Shown here in pieces: positions 16,277-24,772 of a stretch of 64,000 bases of DNA (positions are counted from its first letter, which is position 1; every line of letters begins with the position of its first letter). The position numbers were made by a program, and so were the translations under genes. This DNA comes from an uncultured Verrucomicrobiales bacterium (GTDB taxonomy: Bacteria; Verrucomicrobiota; Verrucomicrobiia; Verrucomicrobiales; Akkermansiaceae), in NCBI GenBank assembly GCA_937901085.1, contig CALCHQ010000086.1, positions 1-64,000 on the forward strand, read 5' to 3'. Below the pieces are notes generated by a model. That model was given only the letters and a program-made list of their open reading frames with translations, made no database searches and had not been told where the DNA came from.

Positions 16277-17797
16277 TCACTTGGGCTGCTGGGGCTGAGG
16301 CTTGGGTGCGGGGCGCAGCTCCGGCATGTGCTTTTCGGCTATCTTCTGCACCGCAGGGCGGAAGACCGACTGAGGTGTCTTTTCCAGCAGGCGCTGCATA
16401 AGCAGGCGGCCATAGCGTCCGTCCTTGCTGACAAAGGCAAAATGAGCCTGCATCAGCTCCGTACGCACCTGATTGCGTTCGTCCTGCGCGCGGCGGCCCA
16501 CCTGACCGAACGCCTCGATGGCGGCAGGATAATCCTTCAGGCCGGCATAATGCCATGCCAGCATTTCCAGCAACTGGGCATACGCCGGATTTCCCATGCG
16601 CTGTTGCACCACCTGAGCCATGCCGTCCCGGTTTCCCCCGGTGGTCATCATCAACTGCCGCCACATGGCAAAGGCATTGTTCGGCGGGGCTACATTCCGG
16701 TTCAGAGCCTCATAGGGACGGTACAGCGGGTCACCCAGCACCACTCCCTGCCAGGAAAGCCAGGGGGTAGCCATGAGGGCAGCCTCTGCCACCGTGTAGC
16801 CCTGCAGGAGGCGGTCGTGGAACACATCCAGCCGGAGCGTGCCGCCCAGCGTGGGTTCATACACATTACCCGATGTCACCACCGCACCCCGCTGCAGCAG
16901 AGCCCCCACCCAGGTATTCGCGTTCTTGACGGAGGTTCCGCTGAAGGAATGCAGGTGCATGGCAACAGCCCCCGGAGCAAAGCGGAAGCCGGCATGCGTT
17001 CTGGCATTGAACGGGCCATGGGCATGATGCGTGTACCAACCGTAATAGACCGCCGTATCCTGCATGAGCGGGAACGCCGGAGGCAGCAGTTCCCGTGCCC
17101 TCTCGTGAAACAAGGGCAGTCCCTTTTCGCGGGCCTGCCCGGCAATGGCCGAGAACCACTTATCGCCCTCGGCATACGGACCGCCCTGGTCCACTACCGT
17201 CCAGCCCCATAGACCGCCCCGGCGTTCCACTTCGGCAGGGTACTGAATCATGCGGCGGATGGCATCGTCATCGGGGGCATCAATGCGGGTCACCGCCAGC
17301 ACAGGAGGCTTGGTATGCTCCAGCTTGCCCGTCTTATTGAAGAAAGGATTGACCAGCGGCCCCTGGAGGGGGTACTTCGCCCCCAGCAGCATGAGTTCAG
17401 AATCCACCGATGCACAGTTCTGTGTCTGATTCGTCGCTTTCTTTCCCGGCTCAGCATCCTCCTTGATACGCAGGGGCAGATCCGGCATCAGTACCAGAGC
17501 CCGCACAGGCTTTGTTCCCCGTCCGGGCATAGCCGGGATGCTCCACCCCTTCTGCTCCATCTGCAGCAGGAGTGAATAGCGGATTTTAGTATCGAAATCC
17601 TGCCGGGAAATGGTTTCCCCTTTCAGCCCCGTCAGGCCGAGGCAGTTGCCATACGGCACCTCGCGTCTGTTGCAATAGGCCCGCGCGCATTGCTCACTCC
17701 GCAGGGAAATGGCATTGTACACCACCACCACCTGCTCCGGCAGCAGGGCAACAGCCGCCGAACAGCCCAGAATCAAGGTAAGCAGCAGACGGAACAT
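16277..17797 (-). CDS. TIGR03790-family protein, exported, function unknown
   Basis: A 506-residue protein with a signal peptide (residues 1-19, ending AAVALL) followed by PEQVVVVYNA, the opening typical of the TIGR03790 family, known mainly from verrucomicrobia, planctomycetes and other scattered phyla and without a known function. Repeated GxxYEPTL- and LGDPLYRPY-type blocks lie in the central and later parts, and a Pro/Gln-rich tail closes the protein. ATG 17797 follows AAGGAGGGG with good spacing; the GTG at 17803 is too close to it. It starts 12 bp after the ffh stop and is co-transcribed with it, so ffh expression probably drives it. Confidence 0.75.
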   Translation of the reverse strand: MFRLLLTLILGCSAAVALLPEQVVVVYNAISLRSEQCARAYCNRREVPYGNCLGLTGLKGETISRQDFDTKIRYSLLLQMEQKGWSIPAMPGRGTKPVRALVLMPDLPLRIKEDAEPGKKATNQTQNCASVDSELMLLGAKYPLQGPLVNPFFNKTGKLEHTKPPVLAVTRIDAPDDDAIRRMIQYPAEVERRGGLWGWTVVDQGGPYAEGDKWFSAIAGQAREKGLPLFHERARELLPPAFPLMQDTAVYYGWYTHHAHGPFNARTHAGFRFAPGAVAMHLHSFSGTSVKNANTWVGALLQRGAVVTSGNVYEPTLGGTLRLDVFHDRLLQGYTVAEAALMATPWLSWQGVVLGDPLYRPYEALNRNVAPPNNAFAMWRQLMMTTGGNRDGMAQVVQQRMGNPAYAQLLEMLAWHYAGLKDYPAAIEAFGQVGRRAQDERNQVRTELMQAHFAFVSKDGRYGRLLMQRLLEKTPQSVFRPAVQKIAEKHMPELRPAPKPQPQQPK

Positions 17798-17809
17798 AAC
17801 CACCCCTCC

Positions 17810-19342
17810 TTAACGCCTGCGGAACAGGCCGCTGAACGCTCCAATACCCTTGGGCATCTTCGGGCGCGCGCCACCGGCGCCGCCCATCAGGGAGGAAAGG
17901 TCGGGCATCTGGCTCATATCGGGCATGCCGCCCTGCCCCATCAGCGCCCCCATATCGGGCATACCGCCGCCCTGGCCATTCATCATGGCGCCCATATCGG
18001 GCATGCCGCCCTTGGCACCCTTCATGAGGCTCTTCATCATGCCACCCATCTTGCCCTTGCCGCCCATCATCTCCTTCATTTCCTTGAAGTTCTTGATAAA
18101 GCGGTTCACCTCAATCTCCGACACGCCGGATCCCTTGGCAATACGACGGCGGCGGCTCGGAATGAGCAACTTGTAATTCAAGCGCTCGGCCGGAGTCATC
18201 GACAACACAATAGCCTCCATGCGCTTCATGCGCTTCGGGTCCATTGCCCCCTCCGGCAGTTGCTTACGAATCTTGCTGAAGCCCGGCAGCAGCCCCAGCA
18301 GGCCTTCCAGCGGCCCCAGACTCTGCATCATCTTCATCTGGCTGAGGAAATCATTGAAATTGAATTCTCCGCTCATCATGCGGGTCATGGAATTCATCGC
18401 CGATTCCTGGTCAATCTTCTCGGCGGCCTTTTCCACCAGTCCCACGATATCGCCCATGCCCAGGATGCGGTCTGCCATGCGCTGCGGTACAAAGGGGCCG
18501 AACATGTCGAGCTTCTCTCCCTCGCCCATGTACTTGATGGGCTTGCCGGTGATGGCGCGCATGGAAAGAGCCGCACCACCGCGGGCATCACCATCGAGCT
18601 TGGTCAGGATGATACCCGTAAGCCCCACCGCCTGGTTGAAGGCCTGAGCCACGCGCACCGCCTGCTGACCCGTAGCGGCATCGGCCACGAGCAAGGATTC
18701 CTGGGCATTCAGGAACTTAGCAAGCTTCTTGAGTTCTGCCACCAGTTCCTCATCCACCTCCTGCCGGCCGGCGGTATCAAAGATAATCACATCGTGTTCC
18801 TGCCCCTCTGCCCATTTGAGGGCATCCTTGGCCACACGAATCACATCCTTTTCCGAAGCAGAGGGTGTATACACCGGCACCTCAATCTGAGCCGCCAGCG
18901 TGGCCAACTGGTCAATAGCCGCCGGGCGGATAAGGTCACAGGCCACCAGCAGGGGCTTGTGACCCTCCATTTTGAGGCGGCGTGCCAGCTTGGCGCTGGT
19001 GGTCGTCTTACCAGCACCGTTGAGACCCACCACAAGAATGCGGGCAGGAGCAGGTTCCAGCTGCAGCGGTGCGGCATCGCCACCCAGCAGCTCGGCCAGC
19101 TGGTCGCGGAAAATCTTCACGATCTGCTCACCCGGCTTCACAGACTTGAGTACCTTTTCGCCCATGGCCTCCTCCTTGACGTGGGCAATGAACTCCCGCG
19201 CCACGCTGTATTCCACATCGGCGTCAAGCAGAGCCATGCGTACATCGCGCAGCGCATCCTTGATATTGGACTCGGAAATCTTGCTCAGCCCGCGCATTTT
19301 GCGGAAGGCATCATCGAGCTTGTCAGAGAGGAGTGAAAACAT
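17810..19342 (-). CDS. ffh: Signal recognition particle protein Ffh
   Basis: The 510-residue SRP GTPase carries nascent membrane proteins to FtsY and the translocon. The N domain occupies about 1-90; the G domain carries the P-loop GLNGAGKTTT (near 107-116), DTAGRQEVDEEL (near 188-199) and TKLDGDARGG (near 246-255). The methionine-rich M domain starts near 300 and contains the SRP RNA-binding region RRRRIAKGSG. The C-terminal tail is unusual: about 75 residues dominated by Met and Gly with tandem GGMPDMGAxM units. The promoter -10 ends 6 bp before the ATG, so the mRNA is predicted to be leaderless. No 4.5S RNA gene was seen nearby. Confidence 0.97.
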   Translation of the reverse strand: MFSLLSDKLDDAFRKMRGLSKISESNIKDALRDVRMALLDADVEYSVAREFIAHVKEEAMGEKVLKSVKPGEQIVKIFRDQLAELLGGDAAPLQLEPAPARILVVGLNGAGKTTTSAKLARRLKMEGHKPLLVACDLIRPAAIDQLATLAAQIEVPVYTPSASEKDVIRVAKDALKWAEGQEHDVIIFDTAGRQEVDEELVAELKKLAKFLNAQESLLVADAATGQQAVRVAQAFNQAVGLTGIILTKLDGDARGGAALSMRAITGKPIKYMGEGEKLDMFGPFVPQRMADRILGMGDIVGLVEKAAEKIDQESAMNSMTRMMSGEFNFNDFLSQMKMMQSLGPLEGLLGLLPGFSKIRKQLPEGAMDPKRMKRMEAIVLSMTPAERLNYKLLIPSRRRRIAKGSGVSEIEVNRFIKNFKEMKEMMGGKGKMGGMMKSLMKGAKGGMPDMGAMMNGQGGGMPDMGALMGQGGMPDMSQMPDLSSLMGGAGGARPKMPKGIGAFSGLFRRR

Positions 19343-19348
19343 AAGTAG

Positions 19349-19377
19349 AACTTAACAGAAAACTCGCATAGTGTCAA
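19349..19377 (-). promoter_or_regulatory. Promoter of ffh
   Basis: TTGACA (19372-19377), 17 bp ending in TGT (extended -10), TAAGTT (19349-19354). Six bp from the -10 to ATG 19342. The -35 overlaps the end of the NUDIX gene. Confidence 0.82.
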
Positions 19378-19805
19378 GCAACCGGGCCGTCAGCATGAAA
19401 GTCGGGAAGAGAGCGCAGCCGGGGCAGCAACACCACATCTGCCGGCAGCCACGGAACAGAGTCCAGCGCATCGGGTGCCAGCCAGCGGAAATCCGTATGC
19501 TCGCGCAGTTGCACGGTGCTGCCCTGCATCCGGCACAGGTAGCAGCGCATACTCAGATGAAAGGCAGGATAATCCCACTCCACGGTGTGCAGCAGACACC
19601 CCACCTGAACCTGCACCCCCAGTTCCTCCATCATTTCCCGCTCCAGCGCAGCCTGCGGAGTCTCCCCCGCCTCAATCTTGCCGCCAGGAAATTCCCAACC
19701 GCCGCCGTGTTTATGCTCAGGGCATCTGACGGCAAGTACACGACCGGACGAATCACGAACAACAGCGGCCACGACTTCCACCGTTCTGCGAGGCTGGGTA
19801 TCCAT
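19374..19805 (-). CDS. NUDIX hydrolase, MutT-like
   Basis: The 143-residue protein has a complete NUDIX box at 42-64 (Gly42, Glu48, Arg56-Glu57, Glu60-Glu61, Gly63) preceded by GGGWEFPGG. Together with VVAAVVRD at the start and a DFRWL segment before the end, it resembles (8-oxo)-dGTP diphosphatase MutT, which cleans oxidised nucleotides from the pool. ATG 19805 is chosen because the promoter -10 ends 7 bp upstream; the longer in-frame start at 19841 lies inside the -35 box. Confidence 0.88.
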   Translation of the reverse strand: MDTQPRRTVEVVAAVVRDSSGRVLAVRCPEHKHGGGWEFPGGKIEAGETPQAALEREMMEELGVQVQVGCLLHTVEWDYPAFHLSMRCYLCRMQGSTVQLREHTDFRWLAPDALDSVPWLPADVVLLPRLRSLPDFHADGPVA

Positions 19806-19812
19806 GCCCCGC

Positions 19813-19841
19813 ACCATAGCACAAAGTTCTTCAAATGGCAA
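19813..19841 (-). promoter_or_regulatory. Promoter of the NUDIX gene
   Basis: TTGCCA (19836-19841), 17 bp ending in TGC (extended -10), TATGGT (19813-19818). Seven bp to ATG 19805; fits in the 38-bp gap after the APC gene. Confidence 0.78.
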
Positions 19842-19843
19842 GC

Positions 19844-21115
19844 CTAGCGCCAGCGGGCAATCGTTTCCCCGGTAAAGGCAAGGAAGAACAAAAGCATCAC
19901 CATGCCCAGCAATTCGCGATTATCTACCCACAGGCTGTACCCCACCCCCAGCAGGAGCAAGAGCATCAGCCCACCGCCCACAAGGATTTCCCAGACCGGG
20001 GTCTGCGTCTGCCGCCGCAGCTTCCAATGCGCAACATACACCGCCATGTAGCTGACCAGAAAGGTAGCACCGGCCAGGCGCGCCGTTTCCTCCAGCTGCA
20101 GCCCCACACCCAGCACCACACTGAGCAACAACAGGAGCAGATAGCCCCAGCTCGTCCCATTGCCCAGCACCCTCTGCGGGCGGAACAAGCGTCCCAGCTC
20201 ACTATGACGGGCCAGTCCGTCCTCCAGCCGGAGCATGCTGAACAAGGTCGTGTTGATGGCCGAAGCCGTGGCCACCAGCGCCGCCAGAGACACGAGCGCA
20301 TACCCGGTCTTTCCCAGCAGAGGCGCGGCAGCCGCCGCCACCGCCGTATCAGCATCACGCGCCAGCAGCACAGGCGCCACCTCGCGGGTAATGACCAGCG
20401 CCAGCGCCATATACAACAGCATTACCAGCAGCACGGCCACCGGAATCAGCACCGGGAGCTGCCGTCCGGGCGCAGCCAGATTCGGAGCGGCATTAGCCAT
20501 CATGCCATAGCCGGAGTAAGCGAAGAAAGTTATCCCGACGCTGCCGAACAAAGCCGCCGGGTGCAGGTGCATTCCAGCCACCTGCGGCAGGGAATCATCG
20601 ATACCGGGCACACCCGCCCCCACCAGCAGCAGCAGCACACTCACCTTGATGAGTACCAGCAGGCACTCCACCCTGCCCACCAGCTGCGCCACCTGCATAT
20701 TCAACCCACCCAGCAGCACAATGATACCCACCGTGAACCATGCTGCCGCCGGTGCCGGCAGCCCGAAGAACTGCAGAAGGGCGCGTGCATACGCCCCGAA
20801 AGCCTGCCCCACCAGCGCCACACTCAGCAGCAGTGTCACCAGATACACCAGGCTCAGTCCCCCCGCCAGTACGCCCGGTCTGAATGCCTCATTGAAATAA
20901 TCCAGCATGCCACCGGAAGTCGGGTAGCGCGCCCCCAGCCGTCCGAAGGCCAGGCCGCTGAACACCGCAACCACGCCCCCCAGGAAAAAGGAAAGCCACA
21001 CCGCCTGCCCGGCCACCAGGGCAACCTGTCCCATGAGCGAAAAGACACCTGCGCCAACCATGGCACCAATGCCCAGGCACACCACAGCCAGACTGCTCAT
21101 TCGTCCCTGCTTCAT
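19844..21115 (-). CDS. APC-family amino acid permease
   Basis: A 423-residue membrane protein with about 12 hydrophobic segments and the APC-superfamily opening IGAMVGAGVFSLMG near residues 16-29, which forms the broken helix 1 of the LeuT-like fold. It resembles basic or neutral amino-acid importers; substrate is not evident. ATG 21115 is chosen because the predicted -10 ends 9 bp upstream; the longer in-frame start at 21154 lies in the -35 box. Confidence 0.85.
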   Translation of the reverse strand: MKQGRMSSLAVVCLGIGAMVGAGVFSLMGQVALVAGQAVWLSFFLGGVVAVFSGLAFGRLGARYPTSGGMLDYFNEAFRPGVLAGGLSLVYLVTLLLSVALVGQAFGAYARALLQFFGLPAPAAAWFTVGIIVLLGGLNMQVAQLVGRVECLLVLIKVSVLLLLVGAGVPGIDDSLPQVAGMHLHPAALFGSVGITFFAYSGYGMMANAAPNLAAPGRQLPVLIPVAVLLVMLLYMALALVITREVAPVLLARDADTAVAAAAAPLLGKTGYALVSLAALVATASAINTTLFSMLRLEDGLARHSELGRLFRPQRVLGNGTSWGYLLLLLLSVVLGVGLQLEETARLAGATFLVSYMAVYVAHWKLRRQTQTPVWEILVGGGLMLLLLLGVGYSLWVDNRELLGMVMLLFFLAFTGETIARWR

Positions 21116-21124
21116 CACTCGGCA

Positions 21125-21154
21125 AGCGTAGCATCTGCCACGGCCGGGCAGCAA
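21125..21154 (-). promoter_or_regulatory. Promoter of the APC permease
   Basis: TTGCTG (21149-21154), 18 bp ending in TGC (extended -10), TACGCT (21125-21130). Divergent from the promoter at 21209-21236. Confidence 0.5.
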
Positions 21155-21208
21155 GAAGTTAGCACTATCTGTTTTAGCGGTGCTGACACAGCGGGGCCGT
21201 TTTCATGC

Positions 21209-21236
21209 TTGCAACGCCGGGGGAAAAGCGTAGAAT
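21209..21236 (+). promoter_or_regulatory. Promoter of the PpiD/SurA-like gene
   Basis: TTGCAA (21209-21214), 16 bp, TAGAAT (21231-21236); 23 bp before ATG 21260. Confidence 0.65.
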
Positions 21237-21259
21237 AGCCGCATTAGCACGTTTTCATC

Positions 21260-23023
21260 ATGAGCGCACTCGAATTCATCCGCAAAAACTCCCTCCTCGT
21301 ACTCATTGTTGTAGCCGGCGTAGGTCTCGGCCTGTTGATGATGGACTACGGCGACCGGGGCAGCATGTTTGTCAAGGATTACTACATCCAGGTGAACGGC
21401 ACAGGCTACACCTATCCGGAAACCGCCAACCTGGGCGAAACCGGGCAGAGCTATGTGCAGACCCTGCACAACAACACCAGCAGCAAACTGCGTTCCATGT
21501 TTGACAAGAACGAGAATGAAGAGCTGGATGACACCGAAATGGCCGCCCTGCAGGCCTGGACCACCGAACACCCGGAATACGATGCCTTCCTGCAGTTCCT
21601 CGGCGGTATCCACCAGAGCTGGAGCTATGGTTTTGCCGATGACAACACCGTCAACATCGCCGTCAACCGCGCCGTGATTCAGGAACAGGCCCGCGAACTG
21701 GGCATCTCCCCCTCCAAGGAGCAGATTGACACCTACCTGCAGGCCATGCCCGTATTCAAGAAGGCCGACGGCAGCTTCGACCAGGAACTCTACCAGCGAC
21801 TCACCGGTTTCCGCAACGGCGCAGCCAACAACCAGCAGGAAAAATCCTTCCGCAGCGTCATTGCCGACATGATGGTCTGGGAAGCCGTGGGCAACCTCAT
21901 GACGGATGGACTGCAGCTCCAGAACAAGAGTACCAGCGACCTGGTGGATGTCATGAACCAGCAGCTGCGTGGCAAAACCGCCTGGCTTGCCAAGGACCGC
22001 CTGCCCGCCCCCGCCGAAGCCACCGAGGAAGAACTCAAGGCCTACTGGGAGCAGCACAAGGAAAACTACAAGAGCGCCGAACGCCGCATTATCTCCATCT
22101 ACACCCTCACCCCCGGCGAAGGCTCCAGCCTGGAAGCACTCATGGGCACGGCAGACCTCATCATGCAGGAGCTGTCGCAGGCCAACGGCAAGGGCTTTGA
22201 CCAAAAACTGGCAGCAGCTGCCGAAAACCCGGAAAACGAAGTCTTCACCTACCTGAATGCCCAGGGTAAGAGCCACGAAACCTTTGCCCTCTGCACCCTG
22301 GCCGATGCCCCCGAAGCCATGCGTCAGCAGGTGGAACACAACGGCAACACCACCACCCTGGCCGACATCGCCTTCAACGAAGTCGACACCGCCCCCGCCG
22401 TGGCCGAGTTTGAGGCCGCCAAAGCTGCCGGAACCGACGATGAACTGCCCAGCATCCGCCAGGTGCGCGGCTACTTCCCCACCTCCAACGGCAAGCTGGC
22501 CTTCATCCGCGTTGAAGCCATCGAGCCGCCCGCCGTGCTGGACTTCGAAGCAGCCCGCGCTGCCGCTGCGGCCGAGCTGCAGGCCGAACGCGCCGCCAAC
22601 GCGCTGACAGAGGCCTCCGCCAAGCTGTATGAGGAAATGACGGCCGCCTGCAACGAGGGCGGGCTTGAAGCCGCCTTTGCCAAGGCTGCCGAACACGGTG
22701 CCATCGTGGAGGATTTCGGGCCTGTGGGTCTGGGTATCTCCCACAAGGGTCTGCCCATGGGACTTGAAGTGCAGGCCCTCATCAGCGTTCCCAGCGGCAA
22801 GCTCGCCCCCATGGTATCCCTCAACACCGGTGCCCGCATCTCCGGCGTGACCGGCCGCACCGTGGAAACAGACGCTCAGTACACGGCCATGAAGTCCTTC
22901 ATGTACATTCCGGCCCAGAATGCCCGCCTGCGCGGCAACGTGCTGCTCGACTGGCTGCACGATGCCTACACCCGCTACAATGTACGCCTTTCCGAACACA
23001 TCAAACTGACCAACCAACAGTAA
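21260..23023 (+). CDS. PpiD/SurA-like periplasmic chaperone with an EF-hand-like loop
   Basis: The 587-residue protein starts with a basic stretch and one membrane helix (about 11-29), then a large periplasmic domain. The layout (N-terminal anchor, helical SurA_N-like segment at about 130-240, later prolyl-isomerase-like region, helical C-terminal arm) matches PpiD-type folding factors of the inner membrane. The parvulin domain is weak by eye, so isomerase activity is doubtful. Residues 82-93 (DKNENEELDDTE) fit an EF-hand calcium loop, which is unusual for this family. The POT transporter gene follows 21 bp later. Confidence 0.7.
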   Translation: MSALEFIRKNSLLVLIVVAGVGLGLLMMDYGDRGSMFVKDYYIQVNGTGYTYPETANLGETGQSYVQTLHNNTSSKLRSMFDKNENEELDDTEMAALQAWTTEHPEYDAFLQFLGGIHQSWSYGFADDNTVNIAVNRAVIQEQARELGISPSKEQIDTYLQAMPVFKKADGSFDQELYQRLTGFRNGAANNQQEKSFRSVIADMMVWEAVGNLMTDGLQLQNKSTSDLVDVMNQQLRGKTAWLAKDRLPAPAEATEEELKAYWEQHKENYKSAERRIISIYTLTPGEGSSLEALMGTADLIMQELSQANGKGFDQKLAAAAENPENEVFTYLNAQGKSHETFALCTLADAPEAMRQQVEHNGNTTTLADIAFNEVDTAPAVAEFEAAKAAGTDDELPSIRQVRGYFPTSNGKLAFIRVEAIEPPAVLDFEAARAAAAAELQAERAANALTEASAKLYEEMTAACNEGGLEAAFAKAAEHGAIVEDFGPVGLGISHKGLPMGLEVQALISVPSGKLAPMVSLNTGARISGVTGRTVETDAQYTAMKSFMYIPAQNARLRGNVLLDWLHDAYTRYNVRLSEHIKLTNQQ

Positions 23024-23044
23024 CCATAGAACACACGATACGTC

Positions 23045-24688
23045 ATGGCCCTGCCTGCTCAGACCAAATACATCGTGGGCAATGAGGCCTGCGAACGATT
23101 CAGCTTCTATGGCATGCGGAGCATCCTCGTCGCCTACATGACGGGGATGCTTCTCATGTCTAAGAACGAAGCCACCGAAGTCGTCCACCTCTTCATTGCC
23201 TGCATCTACCTGATGCCGCTGCTGGGTGCCTGGCTGGCCGACCGCTTCCTGGGTCGCTACCGCACCATCATCTCCATTTCCCTGCTCTACTGCCTGGGCA
23301 ATGCCGTGCTGGCCATGGCCGATTTTGCCGGCGATACCGAATCCCGCAAATGGGTACTCTTTACCGGGCTCACCATCATAGCCATCGGCTCCGGCGGCAT
23401 CAAACCCTGCGTCTCGGCCTTTGTGGGTGACCAGGTACCGGCAGAAGCAAAGAACGGGCCTACCATGACCCGCCTGTACGCCGCCTTCTACTGGTCCATC
23501 AACCTGGGCTCCTTCTTCTCCTTCCTGGTCATTCCCTGGGTGCGCCAGAACTGGGGGTACAGCTGGGCCTTCGGCATACCGGGCATCTTCATGGCGCTTG
23601 CCACCCTCATCTTCTGGCTCGGCCGCCACCAGTACACCCACGTTCCCCCCACGCAGCCCGAATTCCTGCGTGCCCTCTGCACCCGCCTCTTCTGCGGCGC
23701 GGCGCGCGCCTGCGAGCGTTTCGGCGGAGCTTCCGTGGCCCGCGCCACGAACACGGCCATCGGCATTGCGGCATTCATCGTGGTAGCACCCATCGTGATA
23801 CTGCTCGGCTACTGGGCACACGGAGGAGCTGAAAGGCTGGCCATGCTGAGCGGCGCCGGTGAAACCACCGCTGCACTCTGCGGGCTGCTTGCCCTGCTGC
23901 TCTACATTGCTGCGCTGACACTCGCCGGGCTCAGGCTGGCCGCCGCCACCGGCATGAAAGGCTTTGCGGGGCTGGCTGGGAGCATGATTTTCAACAGCCG
24001 GGAAGAAACCAACGCCCGCTTCGCTGAAAGCGAGCAGCGCGGCGCACGCAATCTGGTGCGCGTCCTCATCGTCTTCCTCATGATTATCCCCTTCTGGAGT
24101 CTCTACGACCAGACCGCCTCCAGCTGGGTACTGCAGGGCAAGCAGATGCAGAGCATCGACCTGAGCTGGGGCTGCATCAAGTTCTGCTTCGGCGCAGAAG
24201 AGATGCAGAGCTTCAACCCCCTGCTCATCATGATTTTTGTGCCGCTCGTCACCCTGTTCGTCTATCCCTACATCGGCCGCTGGGGTGCGCCGCTCAAGCG
24301 CATGGGGCTGGGTATCCTGCTGGCAGGCATTGCCTACGGCACGGTAGCGGCCCTGCAGCAGCGCCTGGATGGAGGCGCCCAGTTGAGCATTCTCTGGCAG
24401 TGCATTCCTTACTTCCTGCTCACGCTCTCGGAAATCCTGGTCAGCACCACAGGGCTGGAATACGCCTACACCGCCGCCGGCAAGAACCTCAAGAGCATCG
24501 TCTCAAGCTTCTGGCTGCTCACCAACACCCTGGGCAACCTGCTGGTGGTATTCCTCACCTCGCTGGTAGATGACCCGGCCAGCGTACAGGCCTTCGTCCT
24601 CTACGGCTGTATGTCGCTCTGCGTCGGTTTCATCTTCCTCTTCGTCACCTCTCGCCCGGCCTTCAAGGCCGATGCGGAAGAGAGCTGA
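23045..24688 (+). CDS. POT-family proton-dependent oligopeptide transporter
   Basis: The 547-residue MFS protein carries the POT signature NEACERFSFYGMR at about 14-26, including the ExxER motif used for proton coupling, and GSGGIKPCVSAF on a later helix. POT proteins import di- and tripeptides with protons. There are about 14 hydrophobic segments. The gene follows the chaperone by 21 bp and ends in a strong terminator, so the two form an operon. Peptide uptake fits a host-associated, protein-degrading lifestyle (inference). Confidence 0.93.
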   Translation: MALPAQTKYIVGNEACERFSFYGMRSILVAYMTGMLLMSKNEATEVVHLFIACIYLMPLLGAWLADRFLGRYRTIISISLLYCLGNAVLAMADFAGDTESRKWVLFTGLTIIAIGSGGIKPCVSAFVGDQVPAEAKNGPTMTRLYAAFYWSINLGSFFSFLVIPWVRQNWGYSWAFGIPGIFMALATLIFWLGRHQYTHVPPTQPEFLRALCTRLFCGAARACERFGGASVARATNTAIGIAAFIVVAPIVILLGYWAHGGAERLAMLSGAGETTAALCGLLALLLYIAALTLAGLRLAAATGMKGFAGLAGSMIFNSREETNARFAESEQRGARNLVRVLIVFLMIIPFWSLYDQTASSWVLQGKQMQSIDLSWGCIKFCFGAEEMQSFNPLLIMIFVPLVTLFVYPYIGRWGAPLKRMGLGILLAGIAYGTVAALQQRLDGGAQLSILWQCIPYFLLTLSEILVSTTGLEYAYTAAGKNLKSIVSSFWLLTNTLGNLLVVFLTSLVDDPASVQAFVLYGCMSLCVGFIFLFVTSRPAFKADAEES

Positions 24689-24711
24689 GTCCTGCCCGCA
24701 AGTTCAAAGCG

Positions 24712-24750
24712 AAGGAGCCGGAGAGTTTTCTCTCCGGCTCCTTTCTTTTC
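24712..24750 (+). terminator. Rho-independent terminator after the POT gene
   Basis: AAGGAGCCGGAGAG (24712-24725) pairs with CTCTCCGGCTCCTT (24730-24743) around TTTT, followed by TCTTTTC. The converging giant gene ends 23 bp later and may also use it. Confidence 0.92.
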
Positions 24751-24772
24751 TGGTCAGAACTCCGCTGCTTGC

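Noticed and set aside
19806..19841. Longer start of the NUDIX gene at 19841
   Set aside because: Same reason: the promoter at 19813-19841 covers the extension.
21203..23821. An 872-residue open frame antisense to the chaperone and POT genes
   Set aside because: Crosses two well-supported genes; Gly/His/Val-rich shadow without motifs.
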